Assembly: GCF_008974325.1 (NCBI RefSeq)
Contig: NZ_BKCG01000003.1
Span: forward strand, 279,999-343,998
Source of the DNA: Patiriisocius marinus
GTDB taxonomy: Bacteria > Bacteroidota > Bacteroidia > Flavobacteriales > Flavobacteriaceae
Length of the DNA: 64,000 nt
Reading direction: 5' to 3'
Shown: positions 8,515 to 15,199 of the stretch, piece by piece
Layout: each line of letters opens with the position of its first letter
Numbering within the stretch: the first letter of the stretch is position 1
Notes under the pieces: model-generated
The model's database searches: none
The model's input: only the letters and a program-made list of their open reading frames with translations
Told to the model about the DNA's origin: nothing
Translations under genes and position numbers: made by a program

Positions 8515-10155
8515 ATGAATACATTTTTTAAGAGTTTTAGTTCTTTAGCTATATTATTCTCCCTCGCGAATCCAATATATGCTCAAGTTGGAATTAACAC
8601 AGATACCCCTCATTCTTCAAGTTCATTAGATATAGTTTCTTCAGATAGTGGCGTTCTAGTACCTAGAATGACAGAGAATCAAAAAAACAATATTGTAGCC
8701 CCTACTAAAGGTTTATTAATATTTCAGAATAACGCACAAGAAGGTTTTTGGTATTTTAATGGAACAATTTGGGTTCCTATAGATAACAAAGGAGAATTTT
8801 TTAGTGATAACGGAGTAATCTATAACGTTACAAATAGAGCTAGTGATGATTTTGTTGTAGGTAGCAAGTCCCTAGATAATGTATCTGGAAATGATGATGA
8901 TAGTCGTTTATTTTTTGATAAAGGAAAATCAGCTTTTAGAGTTGGATACAATAATTCAACTTCCTGGGATAATGCAAATTTAGGTTCATATAGTGTAGCA
9001 ATTGGCTTTAACAATACAGCTACTGGCTCACATGCAGTTGCTTTAGGAAGAGAGACAATTGCAAATGCCCCTTATGCAGTGTCATTAGGTAGAAGTAATA
9101 ATGTCACAGGTTCAAACGGTACTAGTTTTGGATATTTAAATGAAGTTTCAGCTAATTACGCTACTGCAATTGGACGTGTTAATATTGCAAGCGGAGAATA
9201 TTCATTTGTAGGTGGTGTAGATAATGACGCTACTGGTTTAAACTCTTTTGCCTTTGGTAATAGAAGTTTTTCTACTGGAGAATATTCATTTGCATTAGGA
9301 AGACTAAATACTGCTTCGGGAAACTATTCTGCTGCAATTGGTTTTACAAACGTAGCTAGTAATGAAGGAGCATTTGCTATAGGTAGTGAAAGTACTGCTA
9401 GTGGATTAAACAGTATGGCCATTGGTAATAACCTTTTAGCACCTTCGTATAGCGAGATTGCTTTAGGTTTATACAATACTGACTACACGCCTGCTTCTAC
9501 AACAGACACACAAGGTACTGATAGAATATTTAGTGTTGGTAATGGTTTTAGATCTGGGGGAGTTACAACTCAAAACAATGCTTTAACAATTTTAAAAAAT
9601 GGTCATGTTGGTATTGGTACTGATAATCCTAATGAAGCTTTAGAAATTCACGGTGATGATAATTTTAGTGGAGATGCAGATCTTGACATGCATAGTTACG
9701 GTAATAACATTACTTCTTTTCATATTAGAAGTGCTGCAGGAACTCAAAATAATCCTACATCTGTAACAAATAAAGGAAATGCTAACTACTATAATATGGA
9801 AGCACAAGGTTATGATGGTGCTGGTTATAAAAATGCTTCAGCAATACGAATGGGTGCTATGGCGAACAACTTAACAGGTGTTAATGATATGCCAGGTAGA
9901 ATTGACTTTCACACCTCTACAGATGGAACGGTCGATAACAAACTACGTATGCGTATAGATGATAATGGAAATGTAGGTATAGGAACTACAGCAGCTACTT
10001 CAATTGACGAAAAACTTGTAGTTGAAGGAAAAATAAAAGCGACTTCAATAAACTTTAGTGGAGTACCAGTGTATAATACCGAATTAGAAGCAGCATCTTT
10101 ATCTACAGGTGATATATATCAAACTACAAATGGTGAATTAAGAATAAAACAATAA
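8515..10155 (+). CDS. Secreted protein with YadA-head-like repeats (surface/tail-fibre-like)
   Basis: The 546-residue protein begins with a signal peptide (ending near NPIYAQ) and the flavobacterial opening VGINTDTPH...LDIVSSDSG..VPRM. From about residue 155 to 315 it carries roughly a dozen imperfect 14-residue repeats of the type SVAIGFNNTATGSHAVALGR, the left-handed beta-roll repeat of YadA-type adhesin heads. The C-terminal third contains the HVGIGTDNP and NVGIGTTA motifs found in fibre-like proteins. No YadA membrane anchor, T9SS domain or intramolecular chaperone is visible. It is probably an extracellular trimeric or fibrous protein; adhesion is an inference. It is monocistronic, with its own promoter and terminator. 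Confidence 0.75.
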   Translation: MNTFFKSFSSLAILFSLANPIYAQVGINTDTPHSSSSLDIVSSDSGVLVPRMTENQKNNIVAPTKGLLIFQNNAQEGFWYFNGTIWVPIDNKGEFFSDNGVIYNVTNRASDDFVVGSKSLDNVSGNDDDSRLFFDKGKSAFRVGYNNSTSWDNANLGSYSVAIGFNNTATGSHAVALGRETIANAPYAVSLGRSNNVTGSNGTSFGYLNEVSANYATAIGRVNIASGEYSFVGGVDNDATGLNSFAFGNRSFSTGEYSFALGRLNTASGNYSAAIGFTNVASNEGAFAIGSESTASGLNSMAIGNNLLAPSYSEIALGLYNTDYTPASTTDTQGTDRIFSVGNGFRSGGVTTQNNALTILKNGHVGIGTDNPNEALEIHGDDNFSGDADLDMHSYGNNITSFHIRSAAGTQNNPTSVTNKGNANYYNMEAQGYDGAGYKNASAIRMGAMANNLTGVNDMPGRIDFHTSTDGTVDNKLRMRIDDNGNVGIGTTAATSIDEKLVVEGKIKATSINFSGVPVYNTELEAASLSTGDIYQTTNGELRIKQ

Positions 10156-10176
10156 ATTTTAAATAGATTTAACCTA

Positions 10177-10222
10177 AAAAAGGGTTTTAATAATTCCGAA
10201 GTGAACTATTAAAACCCTTTTT
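10177..10222. terminator. Bidirectional terminator between the YadA-head-like and helicase genes
   Basis: AAAAAGGGTTTTAAT (10177-10191) pairs with ATTAAAACCCTTTTT (10208-10222). It lies between convergent genes, with A and T runs on the proper sides for both directions. Confidence 0.85.
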
Positions 10223-10242
10223 ACTTTGTTCTATTTAAAAAA

Positions 10243-11592
10243 TTATCGCTTCTTTTTCTTCTTCTTTTTCTGCGCTATTTCTTCATTAGCAACAACGGTA
10301 TTTGTTTGATTTAAATGATGAGCAAGTAGCTTATCAATCAATTCTTCCTTTGTTAAGTGATGAAAAATAGTTTTAATTGAAGTTTTAAAATCTTCAGAAA
10401 TAAAGTGATTCGGTTTTGTTTTAAAGATTTGTTTTGCCCATAATTTAGCATTATTCTCTTCAATTGAAAGAGCATCTGCCTTTGGCATTTCAGAAAAAGA
10501 AATTCCTAATTCGATTTCTAAATCTGGAATATCATCAACTTCTTCTTCTTGAATAACACTTATCGAAAGCCCCTTTGCTCCTGCTCTAGCCGTACGACCG
10601 CTTCTATGAACATAAGCATCGTACGTATCAGGTAAATGATATTGTACAACGTATTCAATTTCCTTAACGTCAATACCACGAGCAGCAAGATCTGTTGCAA
10701 CAAGTATGTTAATATGTCCAGCTCTAAACTGATCCATAATTCTATCACGAATTCCTTGAGTTAAACTACCGTGTAAAGCTCCAGAAGAATATTTATGAAT
10801 TGCAAGATTTTTAGCTAGCTTATTGACAGCAGCTTTAGTTTTACAGAAAATGATTCCTCGTTGCCCATCTTTAGAGCTCAAAAAATGCATTAAAACATCT
10901 AATTTCTCTTCAGGCTTCACAACAACATATTGATGATCAATACCTTGATGCCCTAAAGTTGCCATATCTACTTCAATATGAACAACATTTTTGTTTAAAT
11001 AGTTTTGTACAAGTTGCTTAATCTCTCCTGATAGCGTAGCTGTAAAAAGAAATGTTCTACGCTTTTTAGGAAGTCCTTTAACTATAGTATCTAGACTTTC
11101 CTTTAAAATCGTTACCATTTCATCTGCTTCATCAAGCACTAAATAAGAAGCGTTTGTAATAGAAACAGCCTTGCGCTCAATTAAATCAATTAAACGCCCT
11201 GGAGTGGCTACAATTATATGTGTTGGTTCTTTAAGACGTTCAATTTGAGGTTTTATAGGGATTCCTCCACAAACCGAAGCAATTGAAATCTCAGGTGTAT
11301 TAGCAGCAAAATCAGATAAATTTTTATGTATCTGTTGTCCCAACTCCCTTGTAGGAGCTAAAACTATGGCTTGGACATCATTATTTTCAGTGTTTATGTT
11401 TTGTAAAAGCGGTAAACCAAAGGACGCAGTTTTACCTGTACCTGTTTTAGCCAATCCTACAACATCCACCCTCTCATTTAAAATTACAGGGATTACCTTT
11501 AATTGTATATCTGAAGGGACTTTAATGTTTAATACATCAAGACTTTTAATAAATGATGCATTAATACCTAAACTTGAAAATGTCTTCGCCAT
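10243..11592 (-). CDS. DEAD-box ATP-dependent RNA helicase (RhlE/DeaD type)
   Basis: A 449-residue protein containing every DEAD-box motif in order: the Q-motif region IQLKVIPVIL, the Walker A AKTGTGKT (48-55), APTRELGQQ, ATPGRLID, VLDEADEM, a TAT in place of SAT, GIIFCKTK, VATDLAARGIDV and HRSGRTARAG. The extreme C terminus is a lysine tail, common in cold-induced RNA helicases of this phylum. It unwinds RNA duplexes in ribosome assembly or mRNA decay in the cytoplasm. It starts 24 bp after the stop of the DnaJ-KTSC gene and is probably cotranscribed with it. Confidence 0.93.
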   Translation of the reverse strand: MAKTFSSLGINASFIKSLDVLNIKVPSDIQLKVIPVILNERVDVVGLAKTGTGKTASFGLPLLQNINTENNDVQAIVLAPTRELGQQIHKNLSDFAANTPEISIASVCGGIPIKPQIERLKEPTHIIVATPGRLIDLIERKAVSITNASYLVLDEADEMVTILKESLDTIVKGLPKKRRTFLFTATLSGEIKQLVQNYLNKNVVHIEVDMATLGHQGIDHQYVVVKPEEKLDVLMHFLSSKDGQRGIIFCKTKAAVNKLAKNLAIHKYSSGALHGSLTQGIRDRIMDQFRAGHINILVATDLAARGIDVKEIEYVVQYHLPDTYDAYVHRSGRTARAGAKGLSISVIQEEEVDDIPDLEIELGISFSEMPKADALSIEENNAKLWAKQIFKTKPNHFISEDFKTSIKTIFHHLTKEELIDKLLAHHLNQTNTVVANEEIAQKKKKKKKR

Positions 11593-11616
11593 AAATTTTT
11601 TTGCAGTTAAATTGGA

Positions 11617-12072
11617 TTATGCTTCTTGAAGGATTCTTTTAGACTTACGGTATGTGTATTTAGGATAAATACTACGTTTAGCAAATCTGTTAAGGTTTCC
11701 TGCATTTACCATTTTAAGGTAAACTGGTTTAGTAACACCAAAATATTCGTATGTAGTACCATCTGTAAATGTGATCTCCATCAATAAACCTTTGTGGTGG
11801 TAATCTGCAATAGCTGAGTTGGTAATAGTTTCAGTATATTCAGGAAGGTTTTTTTCCTTAGTTTCTGGAGCCATACTTACTAAAAAATGATATCCATCAA
11901 TAATTCTTCTACTTTGGATTTCAGCTTCTTCTTGCTTTGCATCACCATCTTGAAATTTATCTGGATGCCATTCTTTAACTAGATTTCTATAACTTTTTTT
12001 AAGAGCTTTTAAATCGATTTCTTTTTCAACTCCAAATAATTTCTTGTATTCTGTTATTCGCTTCATTGTCAA
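11617..12072 (-). CDS. DnaJ (J) domain plus KTSC domain protein
   Basis: A 151-residue two-domain protein. Residues about 6-65 form a J domain with the HPD motif in KEWHPDKFQ, which stimulates DnaK ATPase. Residues about 85-145 form a KTSC domain (NSAIADYHHKGLLMEITF, then GTTYEYFGV), a small domain often tied to RNA or ribosome-related proteins. The fusion is recurrent in Flavobacteria. The downstream RNA helicase is probably in the same operon. A -7-like TAATTTCG (minus strand, 12089-12096) precedes the ATG by 17 bp. Role in RNA or protein quality control is inferred. Confidence 0.88.
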   Translation of the reverse strand: MTMKRITEYKKLFGVEKEIDLKALKKSYRNLVKEWHPDKFQDGDAKQEEAEIQSRRIIDGYHFLVSMAPETKEKNLPEYTETITNSAIADYHHKGLLMEITFTDGTTYEYFGVTKPVYLKMVNAGNLNRFAKRSIYPKYTYRKSKRILQEA

Positions 12073-12243
12073 TGCTTTTATAAGGGCGCGAAATTACTTC
12101 TTTTTAATGGATAATAATTTAATGATGCTAAATAATATACACGATTATAATAATTACTTCTTTTTTTAAGTTGGAAAGGTATAAAACGGTGTTAATCTTA
12201 TGTTTAGGTGCTGTTAATTAGCATCTAAAAAAAGCCTTGTAAT

Positions 12244-12262
12244 GGTATATTTATGTAAAACC
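12244..12262 (+). promoter_or_regulatory. 19-bp element shared with the MscS gene promoter
   Basis: GGTATATTTATGTAAAACC here differs at two positions from GGTATATTTACGTACAACC at 44666-44684. Each copy lies just upstream of a start codon (8 bp here, 14 bp there). TATATTTA within it resembles a -7 element with A in place of the final G. Confidence 0.45.
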
Positions 12263-12269
12263 ACTTATT

Positions 12270-12529
12270 ATGAAAAAAGATAATTTAAAATCTGACGAAA
12301 AACTAAAGTACAATCCAGAAATTACAGAGCGTGATATGGACATCTTAAAGCAAGACAATATTCATGGCGATGGAGGTCGTGACCAACTATTAAAAATAGA
12401 AAAGCAAAAGTAGATTTTGCTGGAAAAGATTTAGATATCCCAGGTAGAACACAAGCTAAAAAAGGCAATGGACCATTAGGACTTAATGATGAAGAAAACA
12501 AACTAGACTCACACAGTAAAAACAGATAA
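12270..12529 (+). pseudogene. Small acidic hydrophilic protein gene split by a -1 frameshift
   Basis: From ATG 12270 the first frame reads MKKDNLKSDEKLKYNPEITE and runs 47 codons to TAG at 12411-12413. The second frame continues directly with VDFAGKDLDIPGR and ends at TAA 12527-12529. Adding one A to the A5 run at 12392-12396 restores one 86-residue reading frame with LLKNRKSKVDFAGKDLDIPGR-like sequence across the junction, which has the look of a small hydrophilic flavobacterial family (from memory). The cause could be a real mutation, a homopolymer sequencing error or slippage at the A run. It has its own promoter element and terminator. Function is unknown. Confidence 0.7.
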
Positions 12530-12560
12530 GTCAATAACCTCAATGAATTCCTATAGACAG

Positions 12561-12587
12561 AACACCCTTTCGTCATGAAAGGGTGTT
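12561..12587 (+). terminator. Terminator of the frameshifted small gene
   Basis: AACACCCTTTC ... GAAAGGGTGTT with a five-base loop, followed by TTT. It lies 32 bp after the second-frame stop codon. Confidence 0.85.
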
Positions 12588-12648
12588 TTATTATTGCTTT
12601 ATTGAGTTATTGAATTTTTCTATCTAACAACTCAATTTTGCGCACAAA

Positions 12649-12676
12649 AAAAGCCCATCACAAATGATGGGCTTTT
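12649..12676 (-). terminator. Terminator of the cold-shock gene
   Basis: AAGCCCATCA and TGATGGGCTT flank a four-base loop. On the minus strand this is followed by a run of T, 20 bp after the cold-shock stop codon. Confidence 0.88.
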
Positions 12677-12696
12677 CCTTGAAAATATATGGATAA

Positions 12697-12888
12697 CTAT
12701 AGTACTCTTACGTTAACCGCGTTTAATCCTTTGTTTCCTTCTTTTAGTTCGAACTCAACTTCGTCACCTTCTCTAATCTCGTCGATTAATCCTGAGATGT
12801 GTACGAAATGATCTTTCTCAACTCCTTCTTCTGTGATAAATCCAAAACCTTTAGTGTCGTTGAAAAATTTTACTGTTCCTTTATTCAT
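12697..12888 (-). CDS. Cold-shock domain protein (CspA family)
   Basis: A 63-residue stand-alone cold-shock domain starting MNKGTVKFFNDTKGFGFITE. It holds RNP1 (KGFGFI) and RNP2 (HFVHIS) motifs that bind single-stranded RNA or DNA. An upstream in-frame extension exists, but the family always starts at this Met and the predicted promoter (12926-12933) lies inside that extension, so the ATG at 12888 is chosen. It is expected to be a cytosolic RNA chaperone. It is monocistronic, with its own terminator. A second, longer cold-shock protein lies at 19108-19569. Confidence 0.95.
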   Translation of the reverse strand: MNKGTVKFFNDTKGFGFITEEGVEKDHFVHISGLIDEIREGDEVEFELKEGNKGLNAVNVRVL

Positions 12889-12925
12889 TGTATTATAATT
12901 TAATTTATTAATAATCAGTTGTATC

Positions 12926-12933
12926 CAAAGATA
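12926..12933 (-). promoter_or_regulatory. -7 promoter element of the cold-shock gene
   Basis: TATCTTTG on the minus strand is an exact TAnnTTTG match 38 bp before the ATG. It implies a leader of about 34 nt and excludes the longer upstream reading frame. Confidence 0.65.
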
Positions 12934-13021
12934 ATGCCATAATTTGAATGTTGCTAATATTTTTTTATCAATTATAGTTAAATATTTTTTTACTGAAACT
13001 TTAATACAAAAAACACTTACA

Positions 13022-13888
13022 CTACTTATCAAGTTCAAGCTTATAGCCTACTCCGTGAACATTTACAATTTTAATAGTATTATCATCTTGAAGCTTTTTT
13101 CGTAATTTAGAAATATACGTATCTAAACTTCTTCCTACTATCACGCCATTATCCTCCCAAACCTTTTTAGAAAGCTCTTCTCTTTTCACAATTTGATTAG
13201 GTCTCGATATTAATATAGCTAACAATTCACATTCTTTATTTGATAATGGGATATCCTGCGCCTCTTTTACTAATTTGTTTTCTTCAGGATAAAATTTAAA
13301 ACTTCCTAACCTCAATGTATTTTCTGAAATAGTTTCTCTTTTAAAGCTATGGTACTTACTATAAAAAACAAAAAATAAGAATGCTAAAACCAAAAATACA
13401 AGCGTGTAAAACCAAAATGGACTTGTATTAGTGGCTTTCACTTCAGTAAATGTAAGTTCAATAGTATAACAACGTTCGGGCACAATTCGCCCGCCGCAAG
13501 GAACTATATTATTCTCAACAGCTCTAAACATTTCATAACTATACGCTACTTCATTATCGCCACATTGCACTACTTCAACTAAATAATTCTCCGGTAGATT
13601 CGCTTTTTTAAAAATTTCATCAACTAACCTATTGAGAATACTTGGATCAAAAGCAATTGGATTTTCAAAAGACAACTCATACGTATTATTTGATAATGCA
13701 ACTACAGGCAGTACTAACGAAGTACTATCTTTTTTAGACAGTAATAACTGATTTCCTACAGATCGCAATGCTACTTTTACGCGTTCGGATGGGTAAACTG
13801 TTTCTTCTTTAGTTGAACAAGAATTTAATGCTAATAACAATAATGTCACTAGAATTGTAAATTTTGATAAATCTTTAATTTCTTTCAT
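13022..13888 (-). CDS. Membrane-anchored winged-helix regulator with N-terminal periplasmic sensor domain
   Basis: The chosen Met at 13888 gives 288 residues. A longer frame back to 13957 runs through the operator repeats and is rejected. Residues about 8-24 are a hydrophobic export segment with a lipobox-like LNSC (Cys24). Residues about 25-157 would be periplasmic and contain Cys in VVQCGD, VPCGG and ERCYT. Residues about 158-177 form one membrane helix, followed by positively charged SKYHSFKR. Residues about 194-285 are an OmpR/PhoB-type winged helix (PLSNKECELLAILISRPNQI, GRSLDTYISKLRKKL, VNVHGVGYKL). No receiver domain is present. The order is reversed relative to ToxR/CadC. It reads divergently from the YceI gene across a shared 115-bp region holding 11-bp-spaced repeats. 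The signal sensed is unknown. Confidence 0.82.
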   Translation of the reverse strand: MKEIKDLSKFTILVTLLLLALNSCSTKEETVYPSERVKVALRSVGNQLLLSKKDSTSLVLPVVALSNNTYELSFENPIAFDPSILNRLVDEIFKKANLPENYLVEVVQCGDNEVAYSYEMFRAVENNIVPCGGRIVPERCYTIELTFTEVKATNTSPFWFYTLVFLVLAFLFFVFYSKYHSFKRETISENTLRLGSFKFYPEENKLVKEAQDIPLSNKECELLAILISRPNQIVKREELSKKVWEDNGVIVGRSLDTYISKLRKKLQDDNTIKIVNVHGVGYKLELDK

Positions 13889-13928
13889 TAATACAAATAA
13901 CCGCCTATTTACTGACTTTTTACAACTG

Positions 13929-13956
13929 TTGACACTTCTTTTACATTCTTTTGACA
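13929..13956. promoter_or_regulatory. Triple 11-bp direct-repeat operator (copy 1)
   Basis: The half-sites TTGACA (13929-13934), TTTACA (13940-13945) and TTGACA (13951-13956) start exactly 11 bp apart, the spacing of OmpR/PhoB-type winged-helix dimers bound head to tail. The same three half-sites recur at 18416-18443. This copy lies between the membrane regulator and the YceI gene, 41 bp from the regulator ATG. Confidence 0.75.
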
Positions 13957-13976
13957 TTTTTGAAAAGTCATCCGCA

Positions 13977-13984
13977 TAGTTTTA
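13977..13984 (+). promoter_or_regulatory. -7-like element of the YceI operon
   Basis: TAGTTTTA (TAnnTTTG with A at the last place) begins 26 bp after the start of the third operator half-site and 26 bp before the ATG at 14003. The copy at 18464-18471 is identical in sequence and spacing. Confidence 0.65.
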
Positions 13985-14002
13985 CTTCAAAAATATAACA
14001 TT

Positions 14003-14590
14003 ATGCAAAAAACAATTAGTACCCTCATCATTACTTTAAGTTTATCTTTATTGGTCAACGCGCAAAACAATACTAAAGATGATACAAAAGTAATCCACTC
14101 CTTAGTCACAAATCAAAGTATCATCAACTGGACAGGTTCTTACTTATTCAAATATTATGAACATAAAGGAACGGTAGATTTCAAAAAAGGAAATCTTATC
14201 ACTAAAAACGGAAATATTATTGGTGGAAGCTTTGTAATTGATATGACCACTATTTCAAACGAAGAATACCGCTTAGACAATGGAAATGGACCTATAGGTC
14301 ATTTGAAAAATAGTGATTTCTTCGATGTAGCAATATATCCAGAAGCTAAATTAGAACTCACAAAGGTTACCTATTATAGCAATACAAACGAACATAGACT
14401 TGAAGGAAATCTAATAATTAAAGAAATATCAAAACCTATTATGATTAAAGCCATGGTTGATGATGTCGCCAAAACTATTAAAACTAAATTCAAAATTGAC
14501 CGAAGAGATTGGGGTATAAATTATGAAAGCAAATTTAAAGACAGTGCAATTTCTGACGCGATAGCATTTGACATATTATTACAATTTTAA
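14003..14590 (+). CDS. YceI family lipid-binding-fold secreted protein
   Basis: The 195-residue protein has a cleavable signal peptide (MQKTISTLIITLSLSLLVNA, then Q). The mature part shows the YceI layout: INWTGSYLFKYYEHKGTVDF, GGSFVIDMTTISN, HLKNSDFFDVAIYPEAKLEL and a final DRRDWGINY. YceI proteins are periplasmic lipocalin-like barrels that bind isoprenoid quinones or similar amphiphiles. It is the first gene downstream of the triple-repeat operator and is transcribed away from the membrane regulator. The next gene follows after 10 bp. Regulation by the neighbouring sensor-regulator is inferred from the operator; the bound lipid is unknown. Confidence 0.9.
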   Translation: MQKTISTLIITLSLSLLVNAQNNTKDDTKVIHSLVTNQSIINWTGSYLFKYYEHKGTVDFKKGNLITKNGNIIGGSFVIDMTTISNEEYRLDNGNGPIGHLKNSDFFDVAIYPEAKLELTKVTYYSNTNEHRLEGNLIIKEISKPIMIKAMVDDVAKTIKTKFKIDRRDWGINYESKFKDSAISDAIAFDILLQF

Positions 14591-14600
14591 AATTTAAACT

Positions 14601-15191
14601 ATGTATAAAATAATTATTACAATCTCATTAACAATTGTTTCTATAGTTGTTAATGCACAAGAAAAAACACATCCTAAATTATTAACCAATGATGCTCAAT
14701 GGGGAGTTGAAACGTTTAATCTACCCACAGGGTTTGCACAAGAAATGACCCTCAAAGGTTTTGAAGAAGCTATATTTCATCCAGATTGGTCTAATATTGA
14801 AAAACCTGGGTTTTGGTCTTACGTCTTTACGTGGTCTGTAGTATCTGATAGCTTAATAAACGAAAAAGATATTGAACAAAATCTAATTCTATACTTCGAT
14901 GGTTTAGTTGACATCCCAAAGGATACAGTTATAGCTCCTAAACGACCATCTTCTGCTTTAATAATTCAAACAACTAAAAACAACAACAATTCTAAATATA
15001 TAGGTAAAGTACGATTGTATGATCGCTTTAAAACCAAACAAATGCTCCGTCTAAATTTAACAGTCGAACAGAAATTATGTCCTCAACAAAAGAAATCAAT
15101 TCTAATATTTAGATTCTCACCTAAAAGTTTAGAACATGATATATGGAAACAACTCAATACGTTAATCTTAAGAGATACTATTTGTAATTAA
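14601..15191 (+). CDS. Secreted protein of unknown function, partner of the YceI gene
   Basis: A 196-residue protein with a clear signal peptide ending near VVNAQ. The mature part begins EKTHPKLLTNDAQWGVETF and is rich in aromatic residues (HPDWSNIEKPGFWSYVFTWS). Only one cysteine pair-like element is present near the C terminus (LCPQ and TICN). I do not recognise the family. It follows the YceI gene by 10 bp and has no promoter of its own, so the two are likely cotranscribed and may act on the same envelope process. It converges with the BNR-repeat gene, whose stop lies 8 bp away. Confidence 0.75.
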   Translation: MYKIIITISLTIVSIVVNAQEKTHPKLLTNDAQWGVETFNLPTGFAQEMTLKGFEEAIFHPDWSNIEKPGFWSYVFTWSVVSDSLINEKDIEQNLILYFDGLVDIPKDTVIAPKRPSSALIIQTTKNNNNSKYIGKVRLYDRFKTKQMLRLNLTVEQKLCPQQKKSILIFRFSPKSLEHDIWKQLNTLILRDTICN

Positions 15192-15199
15192 AATAAGTT

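Noticed and set aside
8950..9460. DNA tandem repeat
   Set aside because: The periodicity is at the protein level (14-residue head repeats); the DNA copies are too diverged to call a tandem repeat.
12889..13038. Upstream extension of the cold-shock gene (113-residue reading frame)
   Set aside because: The 63-residue form starts at the family's normal Met and the TATCTTTG promoter element lies within the extension.
13889..13957. Longer N terminus of the membrane winged-helix regulator
   Set aside because: The added 23 residues are encoded across the three-repeat operator; the Met at 13888 gives a normal export signal.
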